Below are positions 14,433 to 23,231 of a DNA stretch of 64,000 nt, piece after piece. The position numbers and the translations under genes were made by a program. Location of the stretch: positions 1 through 64,000 of the forward strand of contig CABUXV010000001.1 of the NCBI GenBank assembly GCA_902495595.1, written 5' to 3'. This stretch comes from an uncultured Eubacterium sp. (lineage in GTDB: Bacteria; Bacillota; Clostridia; Peptostreptococcales; Anaerovoracaceae). Positions within the stretch are counted from its first letter, which is position 1. Each line of letters starts with the position of its first letter. The notes under the pieces were generated by a model. The model was given only the letters and a program-made list of their open reading frames with translations, ran no database searches and was not told where the DNA came from.

Positions 14433-15545
14433 ATGAAATATAATTTAAAACCTGATGAGAAAGCAACTCTGGAACTCAGGGGTATTTATGAAAAATACGG
14501 ATACAAAAAATATAAAATGGGTAAATTTGAGGAGTATTCCCTGTATGTAAATAACAGAGACTTTTTGTCGGGTGATAAGGTTCTTACTTTTACAGACCTT
14601 GACGGAAGACTTTTAGCGATGAAACCGGATGTTACTTTAAGTGTAATAAACAATACGGGGGCTACTAAAGAAAAGACGGAAAAACTTTATTACATAGAAA
14701 ATGTGTACAGGGAAAATAAAGAAAGTCATTGTTTTAAGGAGATAAATCAGATGGGTCTGGAATATTTAGGAAAAGTAGATAAATATTCCATATTGGAAGT
14801 TATTATATTGGCTGCTCAATCCCTTAAAACGATAGATAAAGATTATCTTCTTGAGATATCACATATGCAGTATACTCTTCATTTTTTAGAGTCATTAAAC
14901 CTTGGCGAAACAAAATATATGAGTATGCTTGACAGCATAAGACAGAAAAATGTGACAGAAATAAGGCAGACAGCTTTAGCTGCCGGAATAGAAGAAGAGC
15001 TGATTGAGATTTTGTGTCAGATACCTTTCCTTTACGGAGAGATGGAAAGTACATTGGAGCGAGCTGAAAAAATGGCGTTAAACGATGAAATGATTGAAGA
15101 TATAAAGGAACTTCAGGAATACTGCAGAGCTGTTGAAAGTTTAGGATACGGTGAGAATATACAGCTGGACCTTTCAATGGTAAATGATATCGATTATTAT
15201 AACGGAATAATTTTCAGAGGATATATAAGAAATCTTCCGGGATGTGTTCTTGCCGGAGGTCAGTATGATAAGGCAATGGAAATTTTAGGAAAACATGGAG
15301 GCGCTGTCGGATTTGCCATCTATCTTGATGAATTGACTAAAGGCAAACAGCAGCCCTTGGAATACGATGTTGATGCGGTTCTTGTTTACAGTGAAGATGA
15401 TGGCGCTGAAGAAATAATAAGCGCTGTAAATGCACTTCAGGCTGAGGGAATGTCTGTTAAGGCGCAGACGGCTGATTGTCTGGGCGTAAGATTTAAGGAA
15501 AAATATATTATCAGAAACGGCAGGCCTGAAAAGGAGGAAATGTAA
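14433..15545 (+). CDS. hisZ: ATP phosphoribosyltransferase regulatory subunit
   Basis: A 370-residue class II aminoacyl-tRNA-synthetase-like protein without the tRNA-binding domain of HisRS. The motif-2-like stretch YYIENVYRENKESHCFKEINQMGLEYLG and the SMVNDIDYYNGIIFRGY region are as in HisZ. HisZ forms a complex with the short HisG encoded next and provides histidine feedback control (family knowledge). GGAGAAGGG precedes ATG 14433. It is the first gene of the operon, and its stop codon abuts the hisG start. Confidence 0.93.
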   Translation: MKYNLKPDEKATLELRGIYEKYGYKKYKMGKFEEYSLYVNNRDFLSGDKVLTFTDLDGRLLAMKPDVTLSVINNTGATKEKTEKLYYIENVYRENKESHCFKEINQMGLEYLGKVDKYSILEVIILAAQSLKTIDKDYLLEISHMQYTLHFLESLNLGETKYMSMLDSIRQKNVTEIRQTALAAGIEEELIEILCQIPFLYGEMESTLERAEKMALNDEMIEDIKELQEYCRAVESLGYGENIQLDLSMVNDIDYYNGIIFRGYIRNLPGCVLAGGQYDKAMEILGKHGGAVGFAIYLDELTKGKQQPLEYDVDAVLVYSEDDGAEEIISAVNALQAEGMSVKAQTADCLGVRFKEKYIIRNGRPEKEEM

Positions 15546-16166
15546 ATGTTGAATATAGCGCTTCCAAAAGGAAGACTTGGAGATAAAGTATACGATATGC
15601 TTGCATCCATAGGATATGATTGCCCGGGATATTACGAACAAAACAGGAAACTTGTTTTTGAAAGTCCTGAAAAAAATGTCAGATATCTTCTTGTAAAACC
15701 AAGCGATGTTGCTATTTATGTAGAACACCATGCGGCAGATGTGGGAATCGTCGGAAAGGATATATTGCTTGAACAGGAGTCTGATGTTTACGAGCTTTTG
15801 GATCTTAAAATAGGCAAGTGCAGGATGGCTGTGGCTGCTCCGGAGGATTATGTTGAAGATCCGGACAGAACTTTAAGGGTGGCGACAAAATATGTGAATG
15901 TTGCGAAAAATTTTTATGCGGGACGAAACAGAGAGATAGATATAATAAAACTAAACGGCAGTATAGAGCTTGCGCCGATACTGGGACTTTCAGATGTAAT
16001 AGTGGATATAGTGGAAACAGGGAGTACCATAAAGGAAAATAATCTTAAAGTAATAGAAGAATTTAAGGACATAAGCGCAAGATTTATTGCAAATAAAACA
16101 AGCTTTAAATTTGAAAATGAAATAATAAGCGATATGATAGACAAACTTGGAGATAAAGTGAAATGA
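15546..16166 (+). CDS. hisG: ATP phosphoribosyltransferase, short form
   Basis: A 206-residue catalytic subunit that joins PRPP and ATP in the first step of histidine synthesis. It is the HisGS type that lacks the C-terminal regulatory domain, consistent with hisZ next to it. Signatures: MLNIALPKGRLGDK at the start, DVGIVGKDILLE, and the PRPP-loop region DVIVDIVETGSTIKENNL. It starts directly after the hisZ stop, and its last bases overlap hisC as ATGA. Confidence 0.96.
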   Translation: MLNIALPKGRLGDKVYDMLASIGYDCPGYYEQNRKLVFESPEKNVRYLLVKPSDVAIYVEHHAADVGIVGKDILLEQESDVYELLDLKIGKCRMAVAAPEDYVEDPDRTLRVATKYVNVAKNFYAGRNREIDIIKLNGSIELAPILGLSDVIVDIVETGSTIKENNLKVIEEFKDISARFIANKTSFKFENEIISDMIDKLGDKVK

Positions 16167-17224
16167 GCAGGTTTTTAAACAGAATGTATGATGGTCTTAA
16201 ACCGTATACGCCGGGCGAGCAGCCTAAAAATTTTAAAAAGCTTATAAAATTAAACACAAATGAAAACCCTTATGAGCCGGCTCCGGGGGTAATTAGGGTT
16301 ATAAACGACGGGGAACTTAGAAAACTGAATCTTTATTCAGATCCTGAAACAGCAGATCTTATAAAGGAAATTGGAAAATTTTACGGAATTGATAAAAATA
16401 AAATAATGGCAGGCAATGGTTCTGATGAAATTCTTGCTTTCATATTTATGGCATTTCAAAGTGAAAGCAGAAAAATTTACTATCCTGAAATAAGTTATAG
16501 TTTTTATCCTGTGTACTGCGATGTATTCGGGGCCTGCGGGGTTAAAGTTCCTCTTGGTGAGGATTTTGTCATAAATCCGGCTGATTATTATAATGCAGAC
16601 GGAACCATAGTTATTACCAATCCAAACGCTCCGACAGGGCGGGCTTTGTCGCTGGAGGAAATTGAGTCAATACTTGAGAAGAATAAGGATAATTTAGTCG
16701 TGATAGATGAGGCGTATGTTGATTTTGGCGCTGAAAGTGCGGTTAGACTTATTGATGAATATGATAATCTGCTTGTAGTACAAACCTTTTCTAAATCGCG
16801 AAGTCTAGCAGGTGCAAGAATAGGGTTTGCAGCAGGAAACGAAGAAATAATCGGAGACCTTAACCGGATAAAATTCAGCTTTAATCCTTATAATTTAAAT
16901 CGTCTTTCTATTTTGGCGGGAATTGAAGCTATAAAAGATGTTGATTATTTTAAAACAACCTGTAAAAAGATAGAAGACGAAAGAGAAAAGTTTGCAGCGG
17001 AGATGAAAGCTCTGGGATTTAAGGTCATTCCATCCAAAGCTAATTTCATATTTATTTCCCATCCGGAGATGTCAGGAGAAGATTATTTCACAAAACTGCG
17101 AAAGTATAATATAATAGTAAGGCATTTTAATAATGAAAAGATAAGGGATTATGTGAGAATCACCATTGGTACGCCTGAAGAAATGGCGGCTTTGGTGGAT
17201 GCGACAAAGAAAATTCTGGGATAA
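16163..17224 (+). CDS. hisC: Histidinol-phosphate aminotransferase
   Basis: A 353-residue PLP-dependent class II aminotransferase. It contains LNTNENPYEPAPGV near the N-terminus, ITNPNAPTGRAL, VIDEAYVDF, and QTFSKSRSLAGARIGFA, whose Lys would bind PLP. It overlaps hisG by four bases (ATGA), so translation is coupled. In most hisZG operons hisD lies between hisG and hisC; here hisC follows hisG directly, so hisD must be elsewhere if the pathway is complete. Confidence 0.95.
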   Translation: MSRFLNRMYDGLKPYTPGEQPKNFKKLIKLNTNENPYEPAPGVIRVINDGELRKLNLYSDPETADLIKEIGKFYGIDKNKIMAGNGSDEILAFIFMAFQSESRKIYYPEISYSFYPVYCDVFGACGVKVPLGEDFVINPADYYNADGTIVITNPNAPTGRALSLEEIESILEKNKDNLVVIDEAYVDFGAESAVRLIDEYDNLLVVQTFSKSRSLAGARIGFAAGNEEIIGDLNRIKFSFNPYNLNRLSILAGIEAIKDVDYFKTTCKKIEDEREKFAAEMKALGFKVIPSKANFIFISHPEMSGEDYFTKLRKYNIIVRHFNNEKIRDYVRITIGTPEEMAALVDATKKILG

Positions 17225-17253
17225 GGAAACGAATATTTGCAGGAGGCTGATTT

Positions 17254-17841
17254 ATGAGAAGAAAAAAAATCGTCAGAGATACTAAGGAAACTAAAATTGT
17301 ACTTGCTTTGGAAATAGATGGGACAGGAGCTTACGAAATAAATACAGGATGTGGGTTTTTAAATCACATGATGGAGCTGTTTACAAGACATGGGAGATTT
17401 GATATAGCTGTAGACTGCAATGGTGATACCGAGGTTGACTATCATCATACTGTTGAAGATATAGGCATAGCATTGGGCAGCGCTTTTAAGGAATCTCTGG
17501 GAGATAAAAAGGGAATTTACAGATATGGCAGCATGATTTTGCCTATGGATGAAGCTCTCATAATGTGTGCCGTTGATGTCAGCGGCAGAGCCAGCGTGAA
17601 TTTTGATGTGAATATTCCTTCTGAGAAAGTAGGAGACTTTGACACGGAATTGGTAAAGGAGTTTGTTATTGCATTTGCAAGGGAAATGGGACTTACAGTT
17701 CATATAAAACAAATTGACGGAGAGAATACTCATCATATCATAGAAGCAATATTTAAGAGTCTGGGCAGAGCTCTCAGACAGGCCTGCGCAATCGAAACGG
17801 AATATGCTGATGAGATTCCGTCAACTAAAGGAGTTTTATAG
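17254..17841 (+). CDS. hisB: Imidazoleglycerol-phosphate dehydratase
   Basis: A 195-residue monofunctional IGPD with the duplicated metal-binding motifs: GCGFLNHMMELFTRHG with DYHHTVEDIG in the first half, and ENTHHIIEAIFK in the second. No histidinol-phosphatase domain is fused, so that activity must come from another gene. The RBS is GCAGGAGG. It ends immediately before hisH. Confidence 0.96.
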   Translation: MRRKKIVRDTKETKIVLALEIDGTGAYEINTGCGFLNHMMELFTRHGRFDIAVDCNGDTEVDYHHTVEDIGIALGSAFKESLGDKKGIYRYGSMILPMDEALIMCAVDVSGRASVNFDVNIPSEKVGDFDTELVKEFVIAFAREMGLTVHIKQIDGENTHHIIEAIFKSLGRALRQACAIETEYADEIPSTKGVL

Positions 17842-18462
17842 ATGATAGCGATTATAGAATACGGAGTGGGAAATTTATTTTCCTTAACGGCATCACTTAA
17901 ATATTTAGGCGCAGAAGTGAAAGTTACGAATAGAATAGAAGATATAGAGACTGCTGACAGGATAATACTTCCCGGTGTAGGCGCTTTTGAAGATGCTAAA
18001 AAAAAGCTTGATGCAACAGGTCTTGTAGAAGCTATAACAGAGCAGACTGAAAATGGCAAACCTCTTTTGGGGATTTGTCTCGGGATGCAGCTTTTATTTG
18101 AAGAAAGTCATGAATATGGAATCCATAAAGGACTCGGATTAGTAAAGGGACAGGTGGCATCCATAGATGATGATTTGAAAAAAAGTGAATTGACGGGACT
18201 TAAAGTTCCTCATATAGGGTGGAATTCATTAAGTTTTAAGAAAGATGAACCTCTGTTTAAGTACATAAAGCAAGGCGATTTTGTTTATTATGTGCACAGC
18301 TTTTATGGAAGGAATTGTGATGATGAGACAATAGCATCTTCTCAGTACGGAATAAAAATCACAGGAGCGGTAAAAAACGGCAATATTTACGGAACTCAGT
18401 TTCATCCTGAGAAGAGCGGTATTGTGGGTCTTAATATACTTAAAGCATTCATGGAGGTTTAG
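17842..18462 (+). CDS. hisH: Imidazole glycerol phosphate synthase, glutaminase subunit
   Basis: A 206-residue class I glutamine amidotransferase. The nucleophile elbow is GICLGMQLLFE, the oxyanion region is PGVGAFEDAK, and the His-Glu pair is in GTQFHPEKSG. It supplies ammonia to HisF, encoded two genes downstream. The start codon follows the hisB stop directly. Confidence 0.96.
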   Translation: MIAIIEYGVGNLFSLTASLKYLGAEVKVTNRIEDIETADRIILPGVGAFEDAKKKLDATGLVEAITEQTENGKPLLGICLGMQLLFEESHEYGIHKGLGLVKGQVASIDDDLKKSELTGLKVPHIGWNSLSFKKDEPLFKYIKQGDFVYYVHSFYGRNCDDETIASSQYGIKITGAVKNGNIYGTQFHPEKSGIVGLNILKAFMEV

Positions 18463-18467
18463 ATATT

Positions 18468-19178
18468 ATGAAAATTTTTCCGGCAATAGATTTAAAGGAC
18501 GGCAAGGCAGTAAGGCTTTTTCAGGGTGATTACGACAAGATGACCGTATACAGTGAAAATCCTGTTGATGTAGCAAAAGAATTTAAGGCAAAAGGCGCTG
18601 AGTATCTGCATCTTGTAGATTTAGACGGGGCTAAAGACGGCAGGCTGATGAACTTCGATACTATAAAGGAAATCGTTGAACATGCGGATATGTTCGTGGA
18701 AGTCGGCGGCGGGATACGTGATGAGGAACGGATTAAGCAGTATCTGGAGCTTGGAGTCGGCAGGGTCATATTGGGAACGATTGCAGTTAAAAATCCTGAG
18801 TTTTTGGAAGCAATGGTCGGCCGATACAAAGATAAAATAGCTGTAGGTGTAGATGCAAAAGATGGATTTGTTGCTGTAAACGGGTGGAAAGAAGTAACCG
18901 ATAAAGAAAGTTTTGAATTTTGCAGATACTTGAGCAGAATTGGAGTAAAAACCGTAATATATACAGATATTTCCCGAGATGGAGGACTAGGAGGAACCAA
19001 TATGGAAGCGTATAAAAAACTGCAGACCATAAGCAGCCTTGAGATAATTGCTTCCGGAGGAATAAGTTTTGAAGAAGAAATCAGAGAGCTTAAAGGTATG
19101 GTTGAGGGAGCGATTTTAGGAAAAGCTGTATACAGCGGTAAGCTGGATTTGAAAAAAGCTGTGGAAGCGGCAAGATAG
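18468..19178 (+). CDS. hisA: ProFAR isomerase
   Basis: A 236-residue (beta/alpha)8-barrel enzyme that isomerises phosphoribosylformimino-AICAR phosphate. FPAIDLKDGKAVRLFQGDY at the N-terminus contains the catalytic Asp, with VGGGIR in the first half and the second acid region YTDISRDGG followed by IASGGIS, as expected for HisA. It lies between hisH and hisF with short gaps. Confidence 0.96.
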   Translation: MKIFPAIDLKDGKAVRLFQGDYDKMTVYSENPVDVAKEFKAKGAEYLHLVDLDGAKDGRLMNFDTIKEIVEHADMFVEVGGGIRDEERIKQYLELGVGRVILGTIAVKNPEFLEAMVGRYKDKIAVGVDAKDGFVAVNGWKEVTDKESFEFCRYLSRIGVKTVIYTDISRDGGLGGTNMEAYKKLQTISSLEIIASGGISFEEEIRELKGMVEGAILGKAVYSGKLDLKKAVEAAR

Positions 19179-19192
19179 TAGGAAGGCATGAC

Positions 19193-19948
19193 ATGATAAC
19201 AAAGAGAATAATACCTTGTCTGGATGTGAGAAACGGCAGGGTAGTAAAGGGAAAGAATTTTGATGGAATACAGGATGTATCAGACCCGGTTGAGATGGCT
19301 AGATTCTATAATAAAGAAGGCGCTGATGAACTCGTATTTTACGATATAACAGCCAGCGTTGAGGAAAGAGGATTATTTACGGATATACTTAAAAAAGTGG
19401 CTTCTGAAATTTTTATTCCCCTTACGGTTGGCGGCGGTATCAATACTCTTGATGATTTTGACAGGGTTCTGAAGTGCGGAGCCGATAAGGTAAGCGTTAA
19501 CAGCGGAGCCATAAAAAATCCCGATTTAATAGAAAAGGCCGCTAAGAAATACGGAAATCAATGTGTAGTGCTAAGTATGGATGTAAAAAGAGTCGACGGC
19601 GTTTTCAGGCTATATGCCAAAGGCGGAAGAGAGAATACGGGAATTGATGCTTTAAAGTGGGCTGAAGATGGTGTAAATCGAGGAGCCGGAGAACTGGTGG
19701 TAAACAGCATAGATACAGACGGAGTTAAAAGGGGATTTGACCTTGAGCTTCTTGATAAAATAGCTGAAAGGGTAAATGTGCCTATAATAGCTTCCGGAGG
19801 CGCAGGAAAGATGGAAGATTTCTCTGATCTTTTTAAGCATAAAGGAATAGATGCAGGTTTGGCAGCCAGTATATTTCATTTTAAGGAAATAAAGATAGGT
19901 GATTTAAAAAGATACTTGCGGAAGCAGGGCGTGGAAGTGAGATTATAA
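19193..19948 (+). CDS. hisF: Imidazole glycerol phosphate synthase, cyclase subunit
   Basis: A 251-residue barrel homologous to HisA. RIIPCLDVRNGRVVKGKNF contains the catalytic Asp, and LTVGGGI, the VNSIDTDG region and IIASGGAG complete the phosphate-binding pattern. It acts with HisH to make IGP and AICAR. ATG 19193 follows GGAAGG, 14 bases after the hisA stop. Confidence 0.96.
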   Translation: MITKRIIPCLDVRNGRVVKGKNFDGIQDVSDPVEMARFYNKEGADELVFYDITASVEERGLFTDILKKVASEIFIPLTVGGGINTLDDFDRVLKCGADKVSVNSGAIKNPDLIEKAAKKYGNQCVVLSMDVKRVDGVFRLYAKGGRENTGIDALKWAEDGVNRGAGELVVNSIDTDGVKRGFDLELLDKIAERVNVPIIASGGAGKMEDFSDLFKHKGIDAGLAASIFHFKEIKIGDLKRYLRKQGVEVRL

Positions 19949-19984
19949 GAATAGCTCGGAGTTAAATATAAGAGGAGAAATTTT

Positions 19985-20629
19985 ATGGATATAGATAATC
20001 TGAAATTTGATGAAAAAGGATTGATTCCTGCTATAGTACAGGACTACTATACGAAAGAAGTCCTTACTTTAGCGTATATGAACAGGCAGTCTCTTGAAAT
20101 AACAATAAAAGAAAGATATACTTGTTTTTACAGCAGAAGCAGACAGGAGCTGTGGAGAAAAGGAGAAACCAGCGGTAATAGACAAAAGGTGGTAAGTATA
20201 ACCTCCGACTGTGACAGAGACGCACTTGTGGTAGAAGTAATAAAGGATGGCCCGGCATGTCATACAGGTGCCGAAAGTTGTTTTTTCAATTCGGAATACG
20301 TGAATCCTGATGAAACGCCTTTTTCCTACGAAGGTCTTTATAGGATGATAGAGGGACGTAAAACGGAACCGAAAGAGGGAAGCTATACTACGTATTTATT
20401 TGATAAAGGCATGGACAAAATCTTAAAAAAAGTAGGTGAAGAGTCTACAGAGGTTATAATTGCAGGAGCAAAGAACGATAAGGCAGAGACTATTTATGAG
20501 ATTGCGGATTTGGCATATCATATAATGGTGATGATGGTACAGCAGAGTATAGAACTTAAAGATATTACAGCAGAGCTCGCCAAAAGGCATGTAATTGACC
20601 ATAAAATAAAACAGGAACGTATGAAGTAA
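19985..20629 (+). CDS. hisIE: Phosphoribosyl-AMP cyclohydrolase / phosphoribosyl-ATP pyrophosphatase
   Basis: A 214-residue fusion. Residues 1-110 are the HisI domain (TLAYMNRQSLEITI, YSRSRQELWRKGETSGN, SDCDRDALVVEV, GPACHTG). Residues 115-214 are the HisE domain (KVGEESTEVIIAGAK, EIADLAYHIMVMM). It performs steps 2 and 3 of histidine synthesis. It is the last gene of the operon and is followed by a terminator-like hairpin at 20684. Confidence 0.96.
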   Translation: MDIDNLKFDEKGLIPAIVQDYYTKEVLTLAYMNRQSLEITIKERYTCFYSRSRQELWRKGETSGNRQKVVSITSDCDRDALVVEVIKDGPACHTGAESCFFNSEYVNPDETPFSYEGLYRMIEGRKTEPKEGSYTTYLFDKGMDKILKKVGEESTEVIIAGAKNDKAETIYEIADLAYHIMVMMVQQSIELKDITAELAKRHVIDHKIKQERMK

Positions 20630-20683
20630 AATTAAAATAATTTATAAAAATCGGCTTATGGGAGAAAAAGAGCCTGTGAAAGC

Positions 20684-20735
20684 AAATTCTGAAAAAACGG
20701 TATTTTTATGCTTGATTTTCAGAATTTTTTATTTT
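20684..20735 (+). terminator. Terminator of the his operon
   Basis: AAATTCTGAAAA (20684-20695) and TTTTCAGAATTT (20716-20727) form a 12-bp stem with a 20-base loop, followed by a T-rich stretch. The right arm is also part of a larger inverted repeat with 20884-20895. Confidence 0.65.
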
Positions 20736-20940
20736 ATGTAAACCAATAATTGCGTTTGGCAACAAATTAATGAGTTCAAGCAATGAAATATCAGCATATA
20801 AATTATAAAAATTTCTATTTAATATGGCTCTATCCAATATATTTCATACATTTTTTTGATTTATGATGTTTTTAAGAACTATTTTCTGAAAATCATAGTT
20901 AAAAAAGGATATTTTTCAGAAAAAATTTGTTTACATAAAA
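20713..20940. repeat. Nested inverted repeats in the his-mgtC gap (possible MITE remnant or cruciform)
   Basis: This AT-rich 420-bp gap (20630-21049) holds no gene. TGATTTTCAGAA (20713-20724) is inverted at 20884-20895, and TTTTATGTAAAC (20732-20743) is inverted at 20929-20940; both are perfect 12-bp arms. A third hairpin joins TTTTCTGAAAA (20882-20892) with TTTTCAGAAAA (20913-20923). No clear target-site duplication or transposase remnant was found. Confidence 0.6.
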
Positions 20941-21049
20941 CTTTTAGCTATTAAAAATCTGACTATGTCAATAGAGCAGGTAAATATCCTGATTATTGGG
21001 ACCAGGGTTTGCCAACTTTTTTTATCATATAAACCTTTTTTGATGTATG

Positions 21050-21739
21050 TTATATTTCTTCAATAAACTGCACTCCATCCATATCTTCTATTGCTTTTAT
21101 AATTTCTTCTTGATTTATTCCTTTTGGAAGGATTATTGATATGTTAAATGCCAGGAAATTTTGTGCCGATGCAGGTGACTGCATTATATGAGATTCGAAA
21201 AACTGAGGGTTTAAGGAACGTATATAATTCGATATTTTTTTAAAATTTTTCATGGTATCTGTTTCTAAATAAATATCTAAAGTTTTTGATTTTCTATAGA
21301 AGTGGTTTTCTATTTTAGGAAGAAGTGTAAGGCTTACAAATATAATAATTGCGGCAGCTATCGCTCCTGAATAAAATCCTATTCCTATGGCAAGCCCAAG
21401 ACATGCGGATGCCCAAAGACCTGCGGCAGTAGTCAGCCCCTTTATTCTGCTGTGCCCTGTGATAAGAATAGTTCCTACTCCGAGAAAGCCTACGCCTGTT
21501 ATTACCTGAGCTCCAAGACGAGCGGGGTCTGACGCGCCGAAATTATCGACTATAAACTGGTTGGTCATCATTGCAAGAGCGGCTCCTACGCAAACTAGTA
21601 TATGTGTACGAAATCCCGCAGGATGTCTGTTTGCTCCTCTTTCCAGCCCTATAATACCGCCTAGGATAAGCGCAAGAATTAGTCTTAAAGATATGGAAAA
21701 GATGTTAATATCATAGAAGAAATAGGGTAAATTATACAT
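21050..21739 (-). CDS. MgtC/SapB-family membrane protein
   Basis: A 229-residue protein. Residues 1-140 form four or five membrane segments with the MgtC signatures GGIIGLERGANRHPAGFRTH and GVGFLGVGTILI. Residues 145-229 form a soluble ACT-like C-terminal part. ATG 21739 has AAGGAGG upstream on the minus strand. Family members are linked to magnesium limitation and ATP-synthase control in some pathogens, but many are of unknown role. It is monocistronic and divergent from pyrH, with which it shares a 132-bp promoter region. Confidence 0.9.
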   Translation of the reverse strand: MYNLPYFFYDINIFSISLRLILALILGGIIGLERGANRHPAGFRTHILVCVGAALAMMTNQFIVDNFGASDPARLGAQVITGVGFLGVGTILITGHSRIKGLTTAAGLWASACLGLAIGIGFYSGAIAAAIIIFVSLTLLPKIENHFYRKSKTLDIYLETDTMKNFKKISNYIRSLNPQFFESHIMQSPASAQNFLAFNISIILPKGINQEEIIKAIEDMDGVQFIEEI

Positions 21740-21799
21740 TTTATTACCTCCTTAAACTATGTATTGTCCAAAGGGTATGTTAATCTAATTTTGTGTTCA

Positions 21800-21832
21800 T
21801 TATAGCATATGGTAAAAACTTATGATATAATA
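21800..21832. promoter_or_regulatory. Divergent extended -10 promoters of the mgtC-family gene and pyrH
   Basis: On the plus strand TGATATAAT (21824-21832) is an extended -10 about 40 bp ahead of pyrH. On the minus strand TGCTATAAT (21808-21800) is an extended -10 for the MgtC-family gene. No good -35 box is seen for either. The two lie close enough that polymerases would compete. Confidence 0.5.
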
Positions 21833-21871
21833 AATGGCAAGATTTATATATGCAAAGTTAAGGAGTATAAT

Positions 21872-22576
21872 ATGGAGGCAAAATATAAGCGAGTACTGCT
21901 GAAAATCAGCGGAGAAGCTTTGGCAGGAGAAGATCATTTCGGCATAAATGAGGATATGCTTAAAAAGGTTGCTTTACAGGTGAAGGAAGTTACTGAAATG
22001 GGTGTAGAAGTAGCTGTGGTTGTAGGCGGAGGAAACTTCTGGAGAGGAAGAACCAGCAAGAGTATGGACCGCGCGACAGCTGATTATATGGGAATGCTCG
22101 CTACAGTGATGAATGCCATGGCTCTTCAGGATGCTTTTGAGGCTGAAGACCTGCCTACAAGGGTTCAGACGGCTATTGAAATGCGTGAGGTTGCAGAACC
22201 ATATGTAAGAAGAAAAGCGATGAGTCATTTGGAACACGGCAAAGTGGTCATATTCGGAGCAGGAACGGGAAATCCGTTCTTTTCGACAGATACTACTGCG
22301 GCTCTCAGAGCTGCGGAAATAGATGCTGAAGTGATACTTTTAGCGAAAAAAGTAGACGCGGTGTATTCCGATGATCCGGAAACAAATCCTGATGCCGTAA
22401 GATATGAAACTCTTACCCATAAAGAGGTGCTGGAAAAAGAACTTAAAGTAATGGATTCGACGGCAGCATCGCTTTGCAGGGATAATGATATAGCTATACA
22501 CGTGTTTGCCATTGCAGATGAAGGCAATGTTATGAAGGCTGTATGCGGTGAGAAGATAGGAACTCTTGTTAGATAA
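21872..22576 (+). CDS. pyrH: UMP kinase
   Basis: A 234-residue hexameric-type bacterial UMP kinase that makes UDP. The N-terminus RVLLKISGEALAGE, VVVGGGNFWRGR, GAGTGNPFFSTDTTAALRA and DSTAASLCRDND are characteristic. ATG 21872 is chosen since AAGGAG precedes it and MEAKYKRVLLKISGEAL is the usual start. It heads the pyrH-frr-uppS-cdsA-dxr-rseP-ispG-polC series. The usual upstream partners rpsB and tsf are missing here. Confidence 0.97.
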   Translation: MEAKYKRVLLKISGEALAGEDHFGINEDMLKKVALQVKEVTEMGVEVAVVVGGGNFWRGRTSKSMDRATADYMGMLATVMNAMALQDAFEAEDLPTRVQTAIEMREVAEPYVRRKAMSHLEHGKVVIFGAGTGNPFFSTDTTAALRAAEIDAEVILLAKKVDAVYSDDPETNPDAVRYETLTHKEVLEKELKVMDSTAASLCRDNDIAIHVFAIADEGNVMKAVCGEKIGTLVR

Positions 22577-22593
22577 TATTCGGAGGTAGAAAT

Positions 22594-23151
22594 ATGAGTG
22601 ATTTTAATATTGACCAGCTAAAGGAAAAAACGGAAAAAAGTTTAAATGTACTTAAAGAGGACATGGGCACAGTAAGAGCAGGACGCGCAAATGCCGCGCT
22701 GGTAGATAAGGTTGTTGTAGAATATTACGGCACTCCTACTCCTTTAAAATCTCTTGCAAATATATCGGTTCCGGAACCGAGGACTCTCTTGATATCGCCT
22801 TTTGATCCTAAAAGCATACCTGAAATAGAAAAGGCTATAAACGTTGCAAATATAGGAATTAATCCTGTTAACGACGGGAAAGTGATAAGACTTCAGATAC
22901 CGCAGGTAACAGAAGAAAGAAGAAAAGAGCTGACAAAGGTAGTCAAGAAAATGGGGGAAGATTCTAAGGTAGCTGTAAGGAATTTAAGGCGTGATGCCAA
23001 TGATAAGGTAAAGAAACTTGAAAAAGCAGGAGACTTTACCGAAGATGATGCTAAATCAACTTTAGACGATATTCAGAAAATTATTGACCAGGCTGTTAAG
23101 GACATCGACAATATCGTAGTGGAAAAAGAGAAAGAAATTTTAGAAGTTTAG
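22594..23151 (+). CDS. frr: Ribosome recycling factor
   Basis: A 185-residue factor that splits post-termination ribosomes with EF-G. It contains MGTVRAGRANAALVDKV, YYGTPTPLKSLANISVPEPR, and VRNLRRDANDKVKKLEK near the C-terminal three-helix bundle. It follows pyrH by 17 bases with GGAGG as RBS. A stem-loop at 23171 lies between it and uppS. Confidence 0.97.
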   Translation: MSDFNIDQLKEKTEKSLNVLKEDMGTVRAGRANAALVDKVVVEYYGTPTPLKSLANISVPEPRTLLISPFDPKSIPEIEKAINVANIGINPVNDGKVIRLQIPQVTEERRKELTKVVKKMGEDSKVAVRNLRRDANDKVKKLEKAGDFTEDDAKSTLDDIQKIIDQAVKDIDNIVVEKEKEILEV

Positions 23152-23170
23152 ATTTTAAATGGTAATACCG

Positions 23171-23194
23171 GATGTGGCCTTTTCAGGTCACATC
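23171..23194 (+). other. Stem-loop between frr and uppS
   Basis: GATGTGGCC (23171-23179) and GGTCACATC (23186-23194) form a 9-bp stem with one G-U pair. No full T run follows, so it may be a leaky terminator or processing site. Confidence 0.45.
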
Positions 23195-23231
23195 TGTTTA
23201 TAAAAAGGAATTTTATTTATAGGAATTTATT

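Noticed and set aside
18530..19189. 219-aa open frame antisense to hisA
   Set aside because: It covers hisA exactly in another frame, lacks motifs, and hisA is certain.
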